A DNA stretch of 64,000 nt from Meandrina meandrites (lineage: Eukaryota; Cnidaria; Anthozoa; Scleractinia; Meandrinidae): assembly GCA_963693305.1 (NCBI GenBank), contig OY855910.1, positions 18,516,362-18,580,361 on the forward strand. Reading direction: 5' to 3'. The position numbers and the translations under genes are program-made. Shown here piece by piece: positions 1-10,300 of the stretch (positions are counted from its first letter, which is position 1; every line of letters begins with the position of its first letter). The notes beneath the pieces are model-generated. The model did no database searches. It had not been told where the DNA came from and saw only the letters and a list, made by a program, of their open reading frames with translations.

Positions 1-1815
1 TAAAGGACTAGCAAAGTAGTCACGTTAGTCACACAATCCGAAGTTTACGTTGTTCCCGGCTATCTTTAGCTTGGGGGTTTTTCCCTTCTAATGACGTAAC
101 CCCTGCACGTTCGGGCACGCTCAATTGTTTACTTAAGCAAATATTTCATTTCCCTTCAAATATTTGAACTCACTTCAAGGAAATAGCCAAAGAATTCACT
201 TCGATTGCCTAAACCAACAAGAAATACTCGCAGAAGAGGAAACAAATTAAATTAATTACCGTCGCTTCTGCCGACATAAACATGCAAATGAAACACAATG
301 TTATTTGTCACGTAACGAAAGTGAAACCTGCAACATCAGCGCATTCCATGGCTGACGTAATACCTTTTTCAGTGTATTCAACATTCGCTTTGAATCGAAC
401 GCTTCGATTTAACCAAAAGAAAATATACTTTATACACAATAAAGAAAACAATATCCGCAACATTTTCCGTACATTCATGTTTCAACAGCTTTTGGCGAAT
501 AAACATCGCAGGTTGCGTGATTCAGTCCCGATCACGATTTGGCCTAGTGGAGGTTTGCGTCTGGTCACCGACAAAAAACTAGCAAAGAAGTCACGCGAGT
601 CACACAACCAGAGGTTACGTTATCCAAGGCTATCTTAAGCTTGGTGGTTTTTTCCCCAAAAATGACGTAACCCCTGCACGTTCAGGCGCGCTCAATTGTT
701 TACCTTTGCAAATATTTATTTTTCCTTCAAATCTCTGAACTCGCTTGGATGAAGCGGCCAAAGGATCCACTTCAATTGCCAAAACCCACAAGAAACACTT
801 GCAAAATTGCAAATAGATTAATGACCATCGCTTCTGGCGAAATAAACTTGCAAAAGCACAATCTTACTTGTCACGTAGCGAAAGTAAAAGCTGCAACGTC
901 AGCGCATTCCATGGCTGATGTCATACCTTTTTTTAGTGAATCCAACGCTTCGAAAAAAACCCAAAGAAAAATATATATATTATTCACAACAAAGAAAACA
1001 TTGTCCGTAACATTTCCCGTACATCATTGTTCCAACAGCATTTGGCGAATAAGCATCCCAGGTTGCGTGATTCAGTCCCGATCGTGATTTGGCCGAGGGG
1101 AGGTTTGGGTCTGGTCACCGACAAAAAAACGAAAAACAAGAAGTTGCTATAGCAACTTAAAACCGCGCTTATATTTTTGGCTCATTAACAGCTTTCTTTC
1201 TCAAAAGTCACGGTTAAATTTAATCTGTTTGCATTATGAGTAAAGGACTAGCAAAGTAGTCACGTTAGTCACACAATCCGAGGTGTAAGTTGTCCCCAGC
1301 TATCTTAAGCTTAGGGGTTTTTCCCTTCTAATGACGTAACCCCTGCACGTTCGGGCACGCTCAATTGTTTACTTTAGCAAGTATTTCATTTCCTTTCAAA
1401 TCTTTGAACTCACTTCGATGAAACAGCCAAAGAATTCACTTTAATTGCCTAAACCCACAAGAAATACTCGGAGAAGAGGAAACAAATTAAATTAATGACC
1501 GTCGCTTCTGCCAACATAAACATGCAAATAAAACACAATTTTATTTGTCACGTAACGAAAGTGAAACCTGCAACATCAGCGCATTCCATGGCTGATGTAA
1601 TACCTTTTTTCAGCGTATTCAACATTCGCTTTCAATCCAACGCTTCGATAAAACCAAAAGAAAATATACTTTATACACAATAAAGAAAACAATATCCGCA
1701 ACATTTTCGGTACATTAATGTTTCAACAGCTTTTGGCGAATAAACATCACAGGTTGCGTGATTCAAACTCACGATCACTATTTGGCCGAGTGGAGGTTTG
1801 GGTCTGGTCACCGAC
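1..1815. repeat. Three-unit tandem repeat, 0.6-0.7 kb per unit
   Basis: Units begin at about 1, 577 and 1241. Bases 1-28 and 1241-1268 are identical, and unit 2 is a diverged version. Each unit carries the same landmarks in order: a TGACGTAACCCCTGCACG segment, GCGCATTCCATGGCTGA and GGTCTGGTCACCGACAAA. Unit 2 is followed by about 110 bp of extra sequence (about 1128-1240) with a small palindrome, TTGCTATAGCAA. Short ORFs recur in each unit but shift frame and lack splice signals, so I read this as non-coding satellite-like DNA. The array probably continues left of the window. Confidence 0.8.
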
Positions 1816-1872
1816 AAATCTAATAAATCCCGTGCAGAGCAAGAACCGCGCTCGGCCCATGGCCGCGCGGTT

Positions 1873-2196
1873 AATTAGTGGTAGGTAACTACATTATCTT
1901 TGAACATCTAAAGGAAGATATGACCTTAATTTGTGGATAGAAATCAAATTACGGTTATAAATATCGATTTTTTTGAAGACGTGCGGAAAAAACTTGAAAA
2001 GTTTAGCCTCAACTTTTCAAGTTGTAATCCATTACAATCGTAGCCATCTACAGTTAAAGGCGCTTGCAAACAGTTTCTTTGCTCTAATATAGCAATTGCT
2101 AATAAAAATGGACCATTATCTTTTGGTTTCCTTCGACACAATTATAAATTTTGGCTGTTCAAAAATATGATAAAATCCGTGATAAAGCCCCTTTAA
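1873..2196 (-). mobile_element. TTAA-type MITE, family with GGGGCTTT end, truncated
   Basis: The right end reads GATAAAGCCCCTTTAA with the TTAA at 2193-2196. Reverse-complemented, it matches both ends of the longer element at 47587-48975, including a central stem-loop built on AACTTGAAAAG/CTTTTCAAGTT. The left terminus expected from that copy is missing; similarity starts near 1873. This copy lacks the 1-kb insertion found in the other one and so shows the uninterrupted sequence there. Confidence 0.65.
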
Positions 2197-2470
2197 ACCG
2201 AAACATGTTTAGAGTAAACATGTTTCACTAAAATGTGTATTGTTCACAGATGTCAGTTTCAAACACGTTTTGTGCCTGGTTGTGTAATTTATGCGTTTTT
2301 ACTGTACGGGGATAAATATTGTACACTTCAACCGAAAAATTGAGCTCGAAATTGCTATTTCTATTCATTCTTTGGTTTAGTGCAGTAAAACAATAGCTCC
2401 AAAAGCAAAGAAAACTTCACAGGTTCTTACACCGAGGTTAACCGTAAGTTCTTATTGGAATATACAGGTC

Positions 2471-2700
2471 GTCCACCAGAGATCTCCATCTAAACCTTTT
2501 CTTGACGACTCTTTCCAGTTGATGCTAGCACAGTTCAGTCTGTTGTGGTTCAGCCTCAGTCGACCTTCTGCGTGTTACTTTGGACATTCCTCTGTTACCC
2601 CTTCTCTGAGGTGTCCAACGAATGATCGAGGGGCATGCAAAAGGCTTTCCCAGAGTATACCGCAACCAGCGCCATTTCCTTTTTTTGACTTGCAGGTGTG
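2471..2700 (-). mobile_element. Non-LTR retrotransposon RT C-terminal remnant
   Basis: On the minus strand this encodes, with a stop codon, a basic stretch containing KRKWRWLRYTLGKP, then PQRRGNRG, then QLERVVKKRFRWRSLVDDL. That order (KWRW.GH.LRKP, GKR.RGRP, W..LE..A.DR..WR) is the usual C-terminal tail of endonuclease/reverse-transcriptase proteins of non-LTR elements. It is only a fragment. The assignment rests on motif recall, not a search. Confidence 0.5.
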
Positions 2701-3290
2701 GAGGATGTTGTTTTTTTCTCTCCCAATGATCTTCATTTCTGACTTAACTCACACTCTCACGAAACTCACCTTGGGCTTAGGTCGCATACAACTAGCCATT
2801 ATCTGTTCAAGGTTATTCGATTTTCTTGAGATTACAATGGCGCTACGGATGTCAGATTTTCTTCAGTTGGGGTTGTGATGGTCTCCCATCCTTCCACTAA
2901 TGGCTGCAAAAATCTGAACTGCATTCCATTCCGGGCCGATTGCACACAACATCACAAATCACAGATTAAGTGTTACCGCTGGCATGGGGGGCTGGAAATT
3001 GCACGCATGGAGTTGACTGGAGTGACGTTTTTCACCACATGCATACAAAGCTAAGACAGATCTTAACAAATTAAACGTTTTAAAGTGACGCATTTTAAGC
3101 ACAGTTGATCTCAGCAGACTCGATCGACAAATAGGATATTGAAAGGGAAGCCCTCTTTTAGCATTGTACACGATACACTGACTCATGACGTAATGAATAT
3201 ATGAAAGACATATATGAACTGCGGATTAATGATGAAATGATTAAAACGATGCTTGCAGTGTGCAAGCAATTTCTGCTCCCAACGTATCAG

Positions 3291-3377
3291 GGCTTCATAG
3301 CTCAGTTGGTAGAGTATCGCACCGGTATCGTGGAGGTCATTGGATCGAATCCCGTTGTAGCCTTGATTTTTTTTTTC
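3291..3377 (+). repeat. tRNA-derived sequence with pol III-like A and B boxes
   Basis: GGCTTCA at 3291-3297 pairs with TGTAGCC at 3356-3362 at six of seven positions, like an acceptor stem. An A-box-like TAGCTCAGTTGGTAGAG and a B-box-like GGATCGAATCC follow at normal spacing. A run of T (3367-3376) then resembles a pol III terminator. The anticodon arm does not fold properly and no anticodon can be assigned, so this is a decayed tRNA copy or SINE head rather than a working tRNA. Confidence 0.6.
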
Positions 3378-3559
3378 AGGCTAAAAATTAAATGCAATTG
3401 CTTAAACTGCTTACACACTGCGAGGATCATTTCATTCATTTCAATACCGACTCATGGTACAAAGATTTCTGATCACCCGTAATAATCGTCTTATTTACAT
3501 TTGTCCTTCTGCACACCTTGTTGCCGTTTTTACTCAATTTTGACAGAATCGTCCAGGAA

Positions 3560-4600
3560 GTATTGTGTTACACTTTAACGGAGAGAATTCTCGCGCGCTC
3601 ATTGGTCGAGAGCTATGGTCAATGATGAAAATGACGTACCTGTAACACAACGTAAGGAAAATTTTGGAAAACTTTGCAAAATCAACAGGCAGCTATTTCA
3701 AAAAGAAATAGTGTTTCGTTTTCAGATCGCGGAAGGATAAGAATGAGAAGAAACTTCTTAATTCCTTGCCCTTCTCTTGCCCTTTTCCGAGGCTTCCGTG
3801 CCAGCAAACACGACACTCGGGAAAGCTTCTTGTCTTTGTTGGCGCTTGCAAGCGCTCTCTCATTGGTGGGAATTTTCCTCTTTTTTCAGAATATAGCTAG
3901 AATGCTTACTTAACAATTAAACACGACAAGAGCTCACTTTATATTTTTCGTCAAGACCTCGCTTTAATCGAACTTACCCGGTAAAAGCATTACAATCGTC
4001 AGATATTTCTATATGTTATGAATCTCAATAATTTTTGGTGTTGCTGGCCGATATTTGAAGAACATGTTTTTACGAGATTGTTTGCCTTTAGTACAACGTG
4101 TCTGGTTGCGAGCGTTCGTCTGAATAGATATTAGCTCCCACTGTGTAGATAGTTCACATCGCATCCAAAACAATACTCAAGTTAAAACTATTTCATCTTT
4201 TAAATTTCATTTAAAATCAAAATTAATGGACGAGTTTTTAACATAGATTAATTAGGAGTAATTCATTTTACCCAAATTTTTATCATTGTAACTTTTATCA
4301 TTGTAATTTTTATAATTTTAAAATTGTAATTTCTATTGTAATTTATTGTCACTGAAAAGCCCCGTAAGGGCCGGAGTGTCAAATTCATTAAAGTTTAAAG
4401 TTTAAGTTGTGAAATGTTAGTTGGAACATTTAGGGCGAAATTGTCCACACATTGGACGATTTAAAGTGGGAAAAACCGCGATCTTACGAGCTGTCAAACT
4501 CGCGTGCGACTTCGCGCTGATTTTCCTTCTAATTCGCCAGTAAATTTTGAAAGTTATTACATGGTTTACACTTTTATAGACTATAGAAATGTCCAAAACT
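3560..4600. repeat. Interspersed repeat split by a later retroelement insertion
   Basis: The segments 3560-3712 and 4405-4600 match, in order, the two halves of an uninterrupted repeat at 28670-29000. Shared landmarks include GAATTCTCGCG-like starts, ACGTAAGG.AAATTTTGGAAA, TTTTCCTTCTAATTCGCC and a TATAGACTATA-like end. The roughly 690 bp between them is therefore younger. Repeat class unknown. Confidence 0.6.
3713..4404 (+). mobile_element. Non-LTR-like insertion, 3' end with short tandem tail
   Basis: This is the extra sequence relative to the uninterrupted repeat at 28.7-29.0 kb. Its right end is CCCCGTAAGGGCCGGAGTG, then an A+T segment and an imperfect short tandem tail (TTAAAGTTTAAAGTTTAAG). 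A tail of that kind is typical of CR1/L2-type non-LTR retrotransposons. No reverse-transcriptase coding is present, so this would be a 5'-truncated copy. The class is an inference. Confidence 0.45.
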
Positions 4601-6140
4601 TAACGTAATTCTTAGATCAGGTAAGTGGGATAATAATTGAAATTTTACGTCTAGGACAGGGATTTGTCTGGAATTTCGCTGATTGCGAAATTGATTTGTA
4701 GCGCCCCTCCTTTCGAGACCCTCTGAGAATGTTTCACGACTGATGCGAACGGACAACGTCAAACAGAAGTTACAACGGTCTTCTGTTCACAAAATTTTTT
4801 TAATTGTTTTCCAAACATTAAATTGTCTCTGAATACTTAAGTATTTACATAACTTTAACGGAAGAAATCGCACTGGCTAACAGATGATAATGGGCGTAAC
4901 CGCTATTTTACATAGTTGTACAAGTTTGGAGTTATAATATTAAAACCGCAGTCGAGGACAGTACAAATCAGTTCGTCACTCTGAACGCGTCATCCCCTGA
5001 ATCAAACCATTGCTACTTGTTGTGCAATATAAATTAAGTCGTCTTGAACAAAAAGATCTTAACACCAGGCTCAAAAGTGACATTGAGGAGCGTGTCAGGA
5101 AACTATTTTTCATACATGTAATAAATTCGTTCTTTTTTTGTTCATCAGTGGTTATATAACACTATTCTCTCAATAGCACATCAGTATTTGCCAAATACAT
5201 CGTTGCGAAAGTGATACAAATTGTATTTAATAGACTATAGCTCCAATGAAATGTTATCTTACTGTTTATAATAGTGGTTACAAGTCAAGATGGAAGGGGA
5301 ACCATGTTACAATAACAAACACAAGAAGACAAAAGGTGCCTAAAAGTAATAAATAATGACAACAGCATTGAAATGAGAAAGTTTACAAACAGCTTGAAAA
5401 GTAACCACTATTTTTCTATATAAAAAGTGAAATACAAAAATAATTGTTCAAGTTTAGATGGAGCGATTTTACTAAACCCGCGAAATTGTTATTAGTTACA
5501 CATCTAGATACTATTAGAAACTAATCCCATTAGTCTATCTGTTGTTCAGTTTGGACTATTACCCACTAACTGTTAGATATTGTTTCGCAGGTTAAATGAA
5601 ATCACTCTAATGACTTGTTACAGGTGGTACAGGTAATAACTTCATAATAGTAAAAATAATAACAAAAAATGAAATGTTATAGTATTAATAAAAAATAGTA
5701 TAAATTGACGAAACACAAAGGAAAGTTGAGAAATTTTGAAAGCTCTCTCTTGAGTCTCATGATAAGGCTTCTGATTACCTGTACGATACCACATTGCAAA
5801 TGCTCTTCGAGCTGCGATGCTGTTGAAATTAAGCTGGCCAAAATTGATAACTTGCCTATAAAGAGATCCGAGAGGTTTAACGACATCCAACAAAATGGCT
5901 AAGGAAAAGTAACATGTACCCGACTACAACAGTCAAAAACAGTTGTATCAACGACATGAAAGAATTCCCAATACAATGAGGAAGTGACTGTACTTACTGT
6001 AATTATTATCGTGAGATATGGGCGAGATTAGCACAAAAACCCCCGAGTTCACTTCTTTCAGATCTTTTCGGACTTGCTAATTTACTATCATAACAAACGT
6101 GTCTTGGACGAAAGTGAAGAAAGACGCACTTCGTTGGTTT
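4601..6140. other. Non-coding A+T-rich stretch
   Basis: Only short ORFs without coding character occur here. I saw no splice-bounded exon, RNA gene or clear terminal repeat. The three overlapping ORFs around 5642-5902 lie in simple A+T-rich sequence and are not supported. Confidence 0.5.
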
Positions 6141-6508
6141 TACAGTGAAACGAACTCAACCGGGCCTCCCAACGTTTTCTAGCCAATCAAAAGATAAGCT
6201 CAAAACCAAAGAATAGCCAATTTCCGAGTTACCCTTTGCCTCTGTTTCAAAACGAGTCTATGTGCAAAACCATTCAAATGAAAATGAGTTTGATTTGCAT
6301 GAAAATGGACATGTAGGTGAAACTCATTTTGAAATGAATGGTTTCGCACCTAGACTGTACTCGTTTTGAAACAGAGGCAAAGGGTAACTCGGAAATGGCC
6401 TATTGGAGTACTTTCATCAGCAGTTAAATTTGCCCCTTACTGTGATTGGTCTGCTGATGAAGGAAGCCCAGTTCCGTTGGGTGGCCCGATTGAGTTCATT
6501 TCACTGTA
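6141..6508. mobile_element. TA-flanked inverted-repeat element (mariner-like MITE)
   Basis: Imperfect terminal inverted repeats: TACAGTGAAACGAACTCAAC at the left (6141) and GTTCATTTCACTGTA at the right end (6508), about 34 bp each. With TA taken as the duplicated target, the ends read CAGTGAAA...TTTCACTG, the Tc1/mariner style. There is no transposase. A second palindromic element (6214-6402) sits inside. Confidence 0.65.
6214..6402. mobile_element. Palindromic MITE nested in the 6141-6508 element
   Basis: The arms TAGCCAATTTCCGAGTTACC... and ...CTCGGAAATGGCCTA pair over about 80 bp each, covering most of the element (CCTTTGCCTCTGTTTCAAAA pairs with TTTTGAAACAGAGGCAAAGG). It is non-coding. 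It would form a long hairpin in RNA or single-stranded DNA. Confidence 0.75.
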
Positions 6509-7256
6509 ATTGCATGGTGACACCTTGATTTCAATTTTTCAAGATGGCTATAGTCCTCATTATTGTTACGGTGTAGGTGAAGTCAACTTGCTTTACTCAA
6601 CCAATAAGGGTTGTGGCGAGAAAAAGTATCCAAACAGAACACAACCAAAGAAGATAAGCTGTCCCAAGCCTAAGGTGAATTACGTTTCGCGGAATAGGGT
6701 CGGGTGGCCCCGGTTGAAGTCTTTGCAAAGTAAAAAATATATTTAAAATGTAGCCAACTTATGGTTTACTTATCAAATTATAAAGTAAGTGACATTTGTA
6801 ACGCAAGTTGTGATTGGATAACTAGATGTTTGGCACCAAGAGAATAGTGTCAAGGTGGGGCTCAACGACATGTATATAAATGAACAACTAAAACAACCCC
6901 TTGAATTATTTTGCAGTAACAACTTACTAGCCTGATATCTTACATGGTATTTTTGATTAGCTGAAAATCTTATTGAAAATATAGCATTTCTGCAGCACAG
7001 GAAAAGAAAACAGCTGCTTTTTTAGTTAAGTTAAACAACTATTATTTACGTCTCTCTTTGGGGTTATCTTGTTATGTTTATATAAATTATGAAACGAAAA
7101 TTTGACTTGAACTGGTCTATAAAAAATAACAATTCATTATGTGCCTTCCTTTTTACACATTCAGGGCAACCTTAAGCCATGGTCAAATGTCAAACTTCAC
7201 ATCATCATAAGTCGAACCTAACGCAAATGACCAAAAAGAATAGTTTTTTTCTCGTT
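6509..7256. other. Intergenic DNA downstream of the SH3 gene
   Basis: No exon, RNA gene or repeat was recognised. The sequence separates the 6.1-6.5 kb MITE from the 3' end of the minus-strand SH3 gene. Confidence 0.5.
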
Positions 7257-7262
7257 TTTATT
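7257..7262 (-). promoter_or_regulatory. Probable poly(A) signal of the SH3/FAM107-like gene
   Basis: TTTATT on the plus strand gives AATAAA on the minus strand, about 105 bp past the stop codon at 7366. It is the nearest canonical signal in a sensible position. Confidence 0.45.
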
Positions 7263-7365
7263 TGGTTTGACTCACGTTAAGTTCGACGTTTGACCATATG
7301 CATGACCTTTTTGTATTTTCTTAAACATAAAATTATCTGCTGATAGTCTGACAAACATCTCGTGG

Positions 7366-10300
7366 TCAGCTTGTAGCTTGAACCTCTCTTGCTGATTTCT
7401 TGAGGCTTACTCTCATAAACTCTGGCTTTGTGGCTTCTAATTCCTTCTTTTTCTCCAAATCCTTGCAGAAAGAACAAGAGTATTTTAACATACCAAACAA
7501 ATCTCTATCTGCAAATGATAATGATGACAATGGTCCATAAATCAACATGCCTTGGAATTAACATTGAGCTGAAAGATAAACAGTTATTCTCGATCAACTT
7601 TACTGTTCACTTGTGGTTTCACATTTTTCAAACCAGCTGGATTTTGTTTCTAACATCATGAGTACAGACCTTGCTGCTCATCGAGCTTAGTTAATAAGCT
7701 AGTGTACTGCATGTTTTGACTGCATGCTTGAGTACAACTTAAATTTGCTTTGAAGTTTGCTTGTAATTGCAATAGTAATAATAATAATAATAACAATAAT
7801 AAATGAACAAGATGAATATTTCCGCACCTGGACCAGACAAGCTTAGCAAAAAAGAAATAAAAGTAAAAGGTTACTCAAAATGGCAAAAGGCATGTGCAAG
7901 CTCCGAAGTGAAAGAATCTGGAAATATTTTGAGAATTCTGTTCATTTGGACTGTGCACAGAAGAGAAAATAATTATATAAACTCATGTTACTGCATGAAC
8001 TAATGTTCCAAGCAAGTAGAAATAGTTTTCACCTCTTGTTTCTGAGAAATGCTGCGAAATCTGGATTCCAGTTCACTGTCACTGCTTTTTTCTTTTTCTG
8101 CTTTGACAGACTTCTTGTGTTCAAATTTCTCCCAAGTTTTTACAAGTTCTGGTCTGCCTAGCTGAATACCCCTGAAAGAAGAAACATGATAATATATAAC
8201 TTAAAGGGACACTGTCACAAGCATAACTTCAAAAATTCAACAGCCCAAAAACATGTTTACACCACTGGAAACCTATTAACAGTGGTCAAGTTTTCTTAAA
8301 ATTACTATACCAGTGTACTGAAGCTAAATATAGAGTGATATCACTGTGATATATAACATTGGAAGCTTTTGATCTCAACTTGAAAAAGCCAGCCTGACTT
8401 TTTCAAGTTCTGTCCTTGTGGTTTGGAAAAATTGATGAAAAGTATTTATGGTCACCCTCTGCTTAAAACAATTTGCTAGGTATGATTCCCTTTACGTTCT
8501 AGGAGCATTTCCTACATGGTTGAAAGTACTTAGTCGTAATTTTGGTGCCGTTTTACTAAAAAAGCCAAAAAATGTCTGTGACAGTGTCCCTTTAATATCA
8601 ATATAACTTAATAATTATTGTAACAACAACAACAACAAAAATATGTAGGCCCTTTTCACAAAATTATGGCCATATGATTGTTTTAAAAGATTAAACAAGA
8701 TTTAGAATCCATACTTTCAACACTGATACGGTCAAGATACCCTACTACATGTGTGTACAGGCCATCGCATGATTGAACAAATCAGACTTTTTCAATTGCA
8801 TCAAGCATGAGTACATATTTTAGTTATTAAAATGTTATTTATTCATTCCAAATTGCATGAGTAAATCATGCGATAATTTACTGGTTAGGAAACACTTGAA
8901 AAATAGGCCATTTATGGTGACTGCAGACTACCACTTAAATCAATTGGTCACTTAGACAGGGAGCAGCTTCCTTTCTCTTTCAGATATCGTTGGAGGAATT
9001 TCAGAAAGTATTCACAATTCTCACTATGTTGGAAAATCTTCAGAAATCTTCAGGTTATCTTTGGGAATCTGGGTGACCTTCAGAAACCTTTGTATGTTCT
9101 CTGGAAGGCATTAGGCGAACTTCAGCCATTTCTGCAATCTTTGGCACAACACATGCTTTCAAATAATTTTTCAAGTTGGAAGACAACTAGGCTAATGATG
9201 TTATTTTGATTTATACTTCGCTTGCTTGCACTTTCTTTGTTTACATATGAAGTAAGTGTAACTAGCACAGGGAAATGCTGTGGCCTAAATTTCTGGACTG
9301 TGGTCTGTGTTGTCCAAGTTTGAGCCCTGGCTGGAGTCATTATATTGCGTTCTAGGGCAAGACAGCGAATCAGACGTCAAAGTGCCTGTCTCCACACACA
9401 GGTGTATAAATGGGTACCTCTGACCGGATGGACTGGTAGGTTTTGAGTTACCTGAAGTGGTCCCAAAAACCTTTTACTGTCAGCTGGAATTTGTTTCAGG
9501 ATAATAATGTAGGTATGTGAAAACATTCAGTCAACCTTTCCAAATAAATGGCTGAACAGGGCTATTAATTGTTTTGTTCAGTGTCTGTTAAATTTGTTGC
9601 TTTTTGAACTTTAACTTTTACATATTTAATTAATTACCTTTGCTGGTTAAATTTAAGATCTTTCCGTAATTCATCTTGTTCCTTGGAGGCTGAGAGAGGA
9701 GTAGTAGTTCTCTTTAACTCGGGGGTTGTTGGTGGAGTTTGTTTTATATCATCCAAGTAATCTTCTCTGGGATATTTTGGATGATTTCTTCCTGCAAAAA
9801 TTGTGCAGTACTTTTAAGTATGAACCATGCTTAAAAAAAAATATTCTCCATTAGGTAAGCATCAGTGCAATTTCTCTTCACATAATTAAGACAAATACAG
9901 AAACTGTATTTGGCTGTCACTGACGAGTAGGAAGAGAGGGAACCTAAGAAGTTTGTACCCTGGGACAGCCAGGGAAGGGTGGGATGATACCTCCTGGTTT
10001 GTTGCAAAATCTAGAGCTCCTTTAGAGCTCCACACAAAAAACCTGATTTGAAAGCTCACCTTTGAATGAATCAAATATAAACAAAACAAGTATAGTATAA
10101 TACACAAACAACATGCTCATCATTTAAAAAAGGCCTAAAGATTAATTTTTGTGAATTAAATGGTATCCATGATAAGAATTAATTATGATGGTAAATTGCA
10201 TAACATTGCGCTTGTTTTTAAATAAGATTTACATAGGCATTATCTTGATGAACTTGTTCAATTAATTGATCTGTTTAGTGCATCTGGTTGAGCATCTCAG

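Noticed and set aside
282..1683. ORFs with the recurring peptide TSAHSMADVIPF in the first 1.7 kb
   Set aside because: They recur because the DNA is a tandem repeat. Frames and lengths are not kept and there are no splice signals, so they are not treated as genes.
3291..3362. A functional tRNA gene
   Set aside because: A box, B box and acceptor stem are present but the anticodon arm cannot fold with a proper loop, so it is listed only as tRNA-derived.
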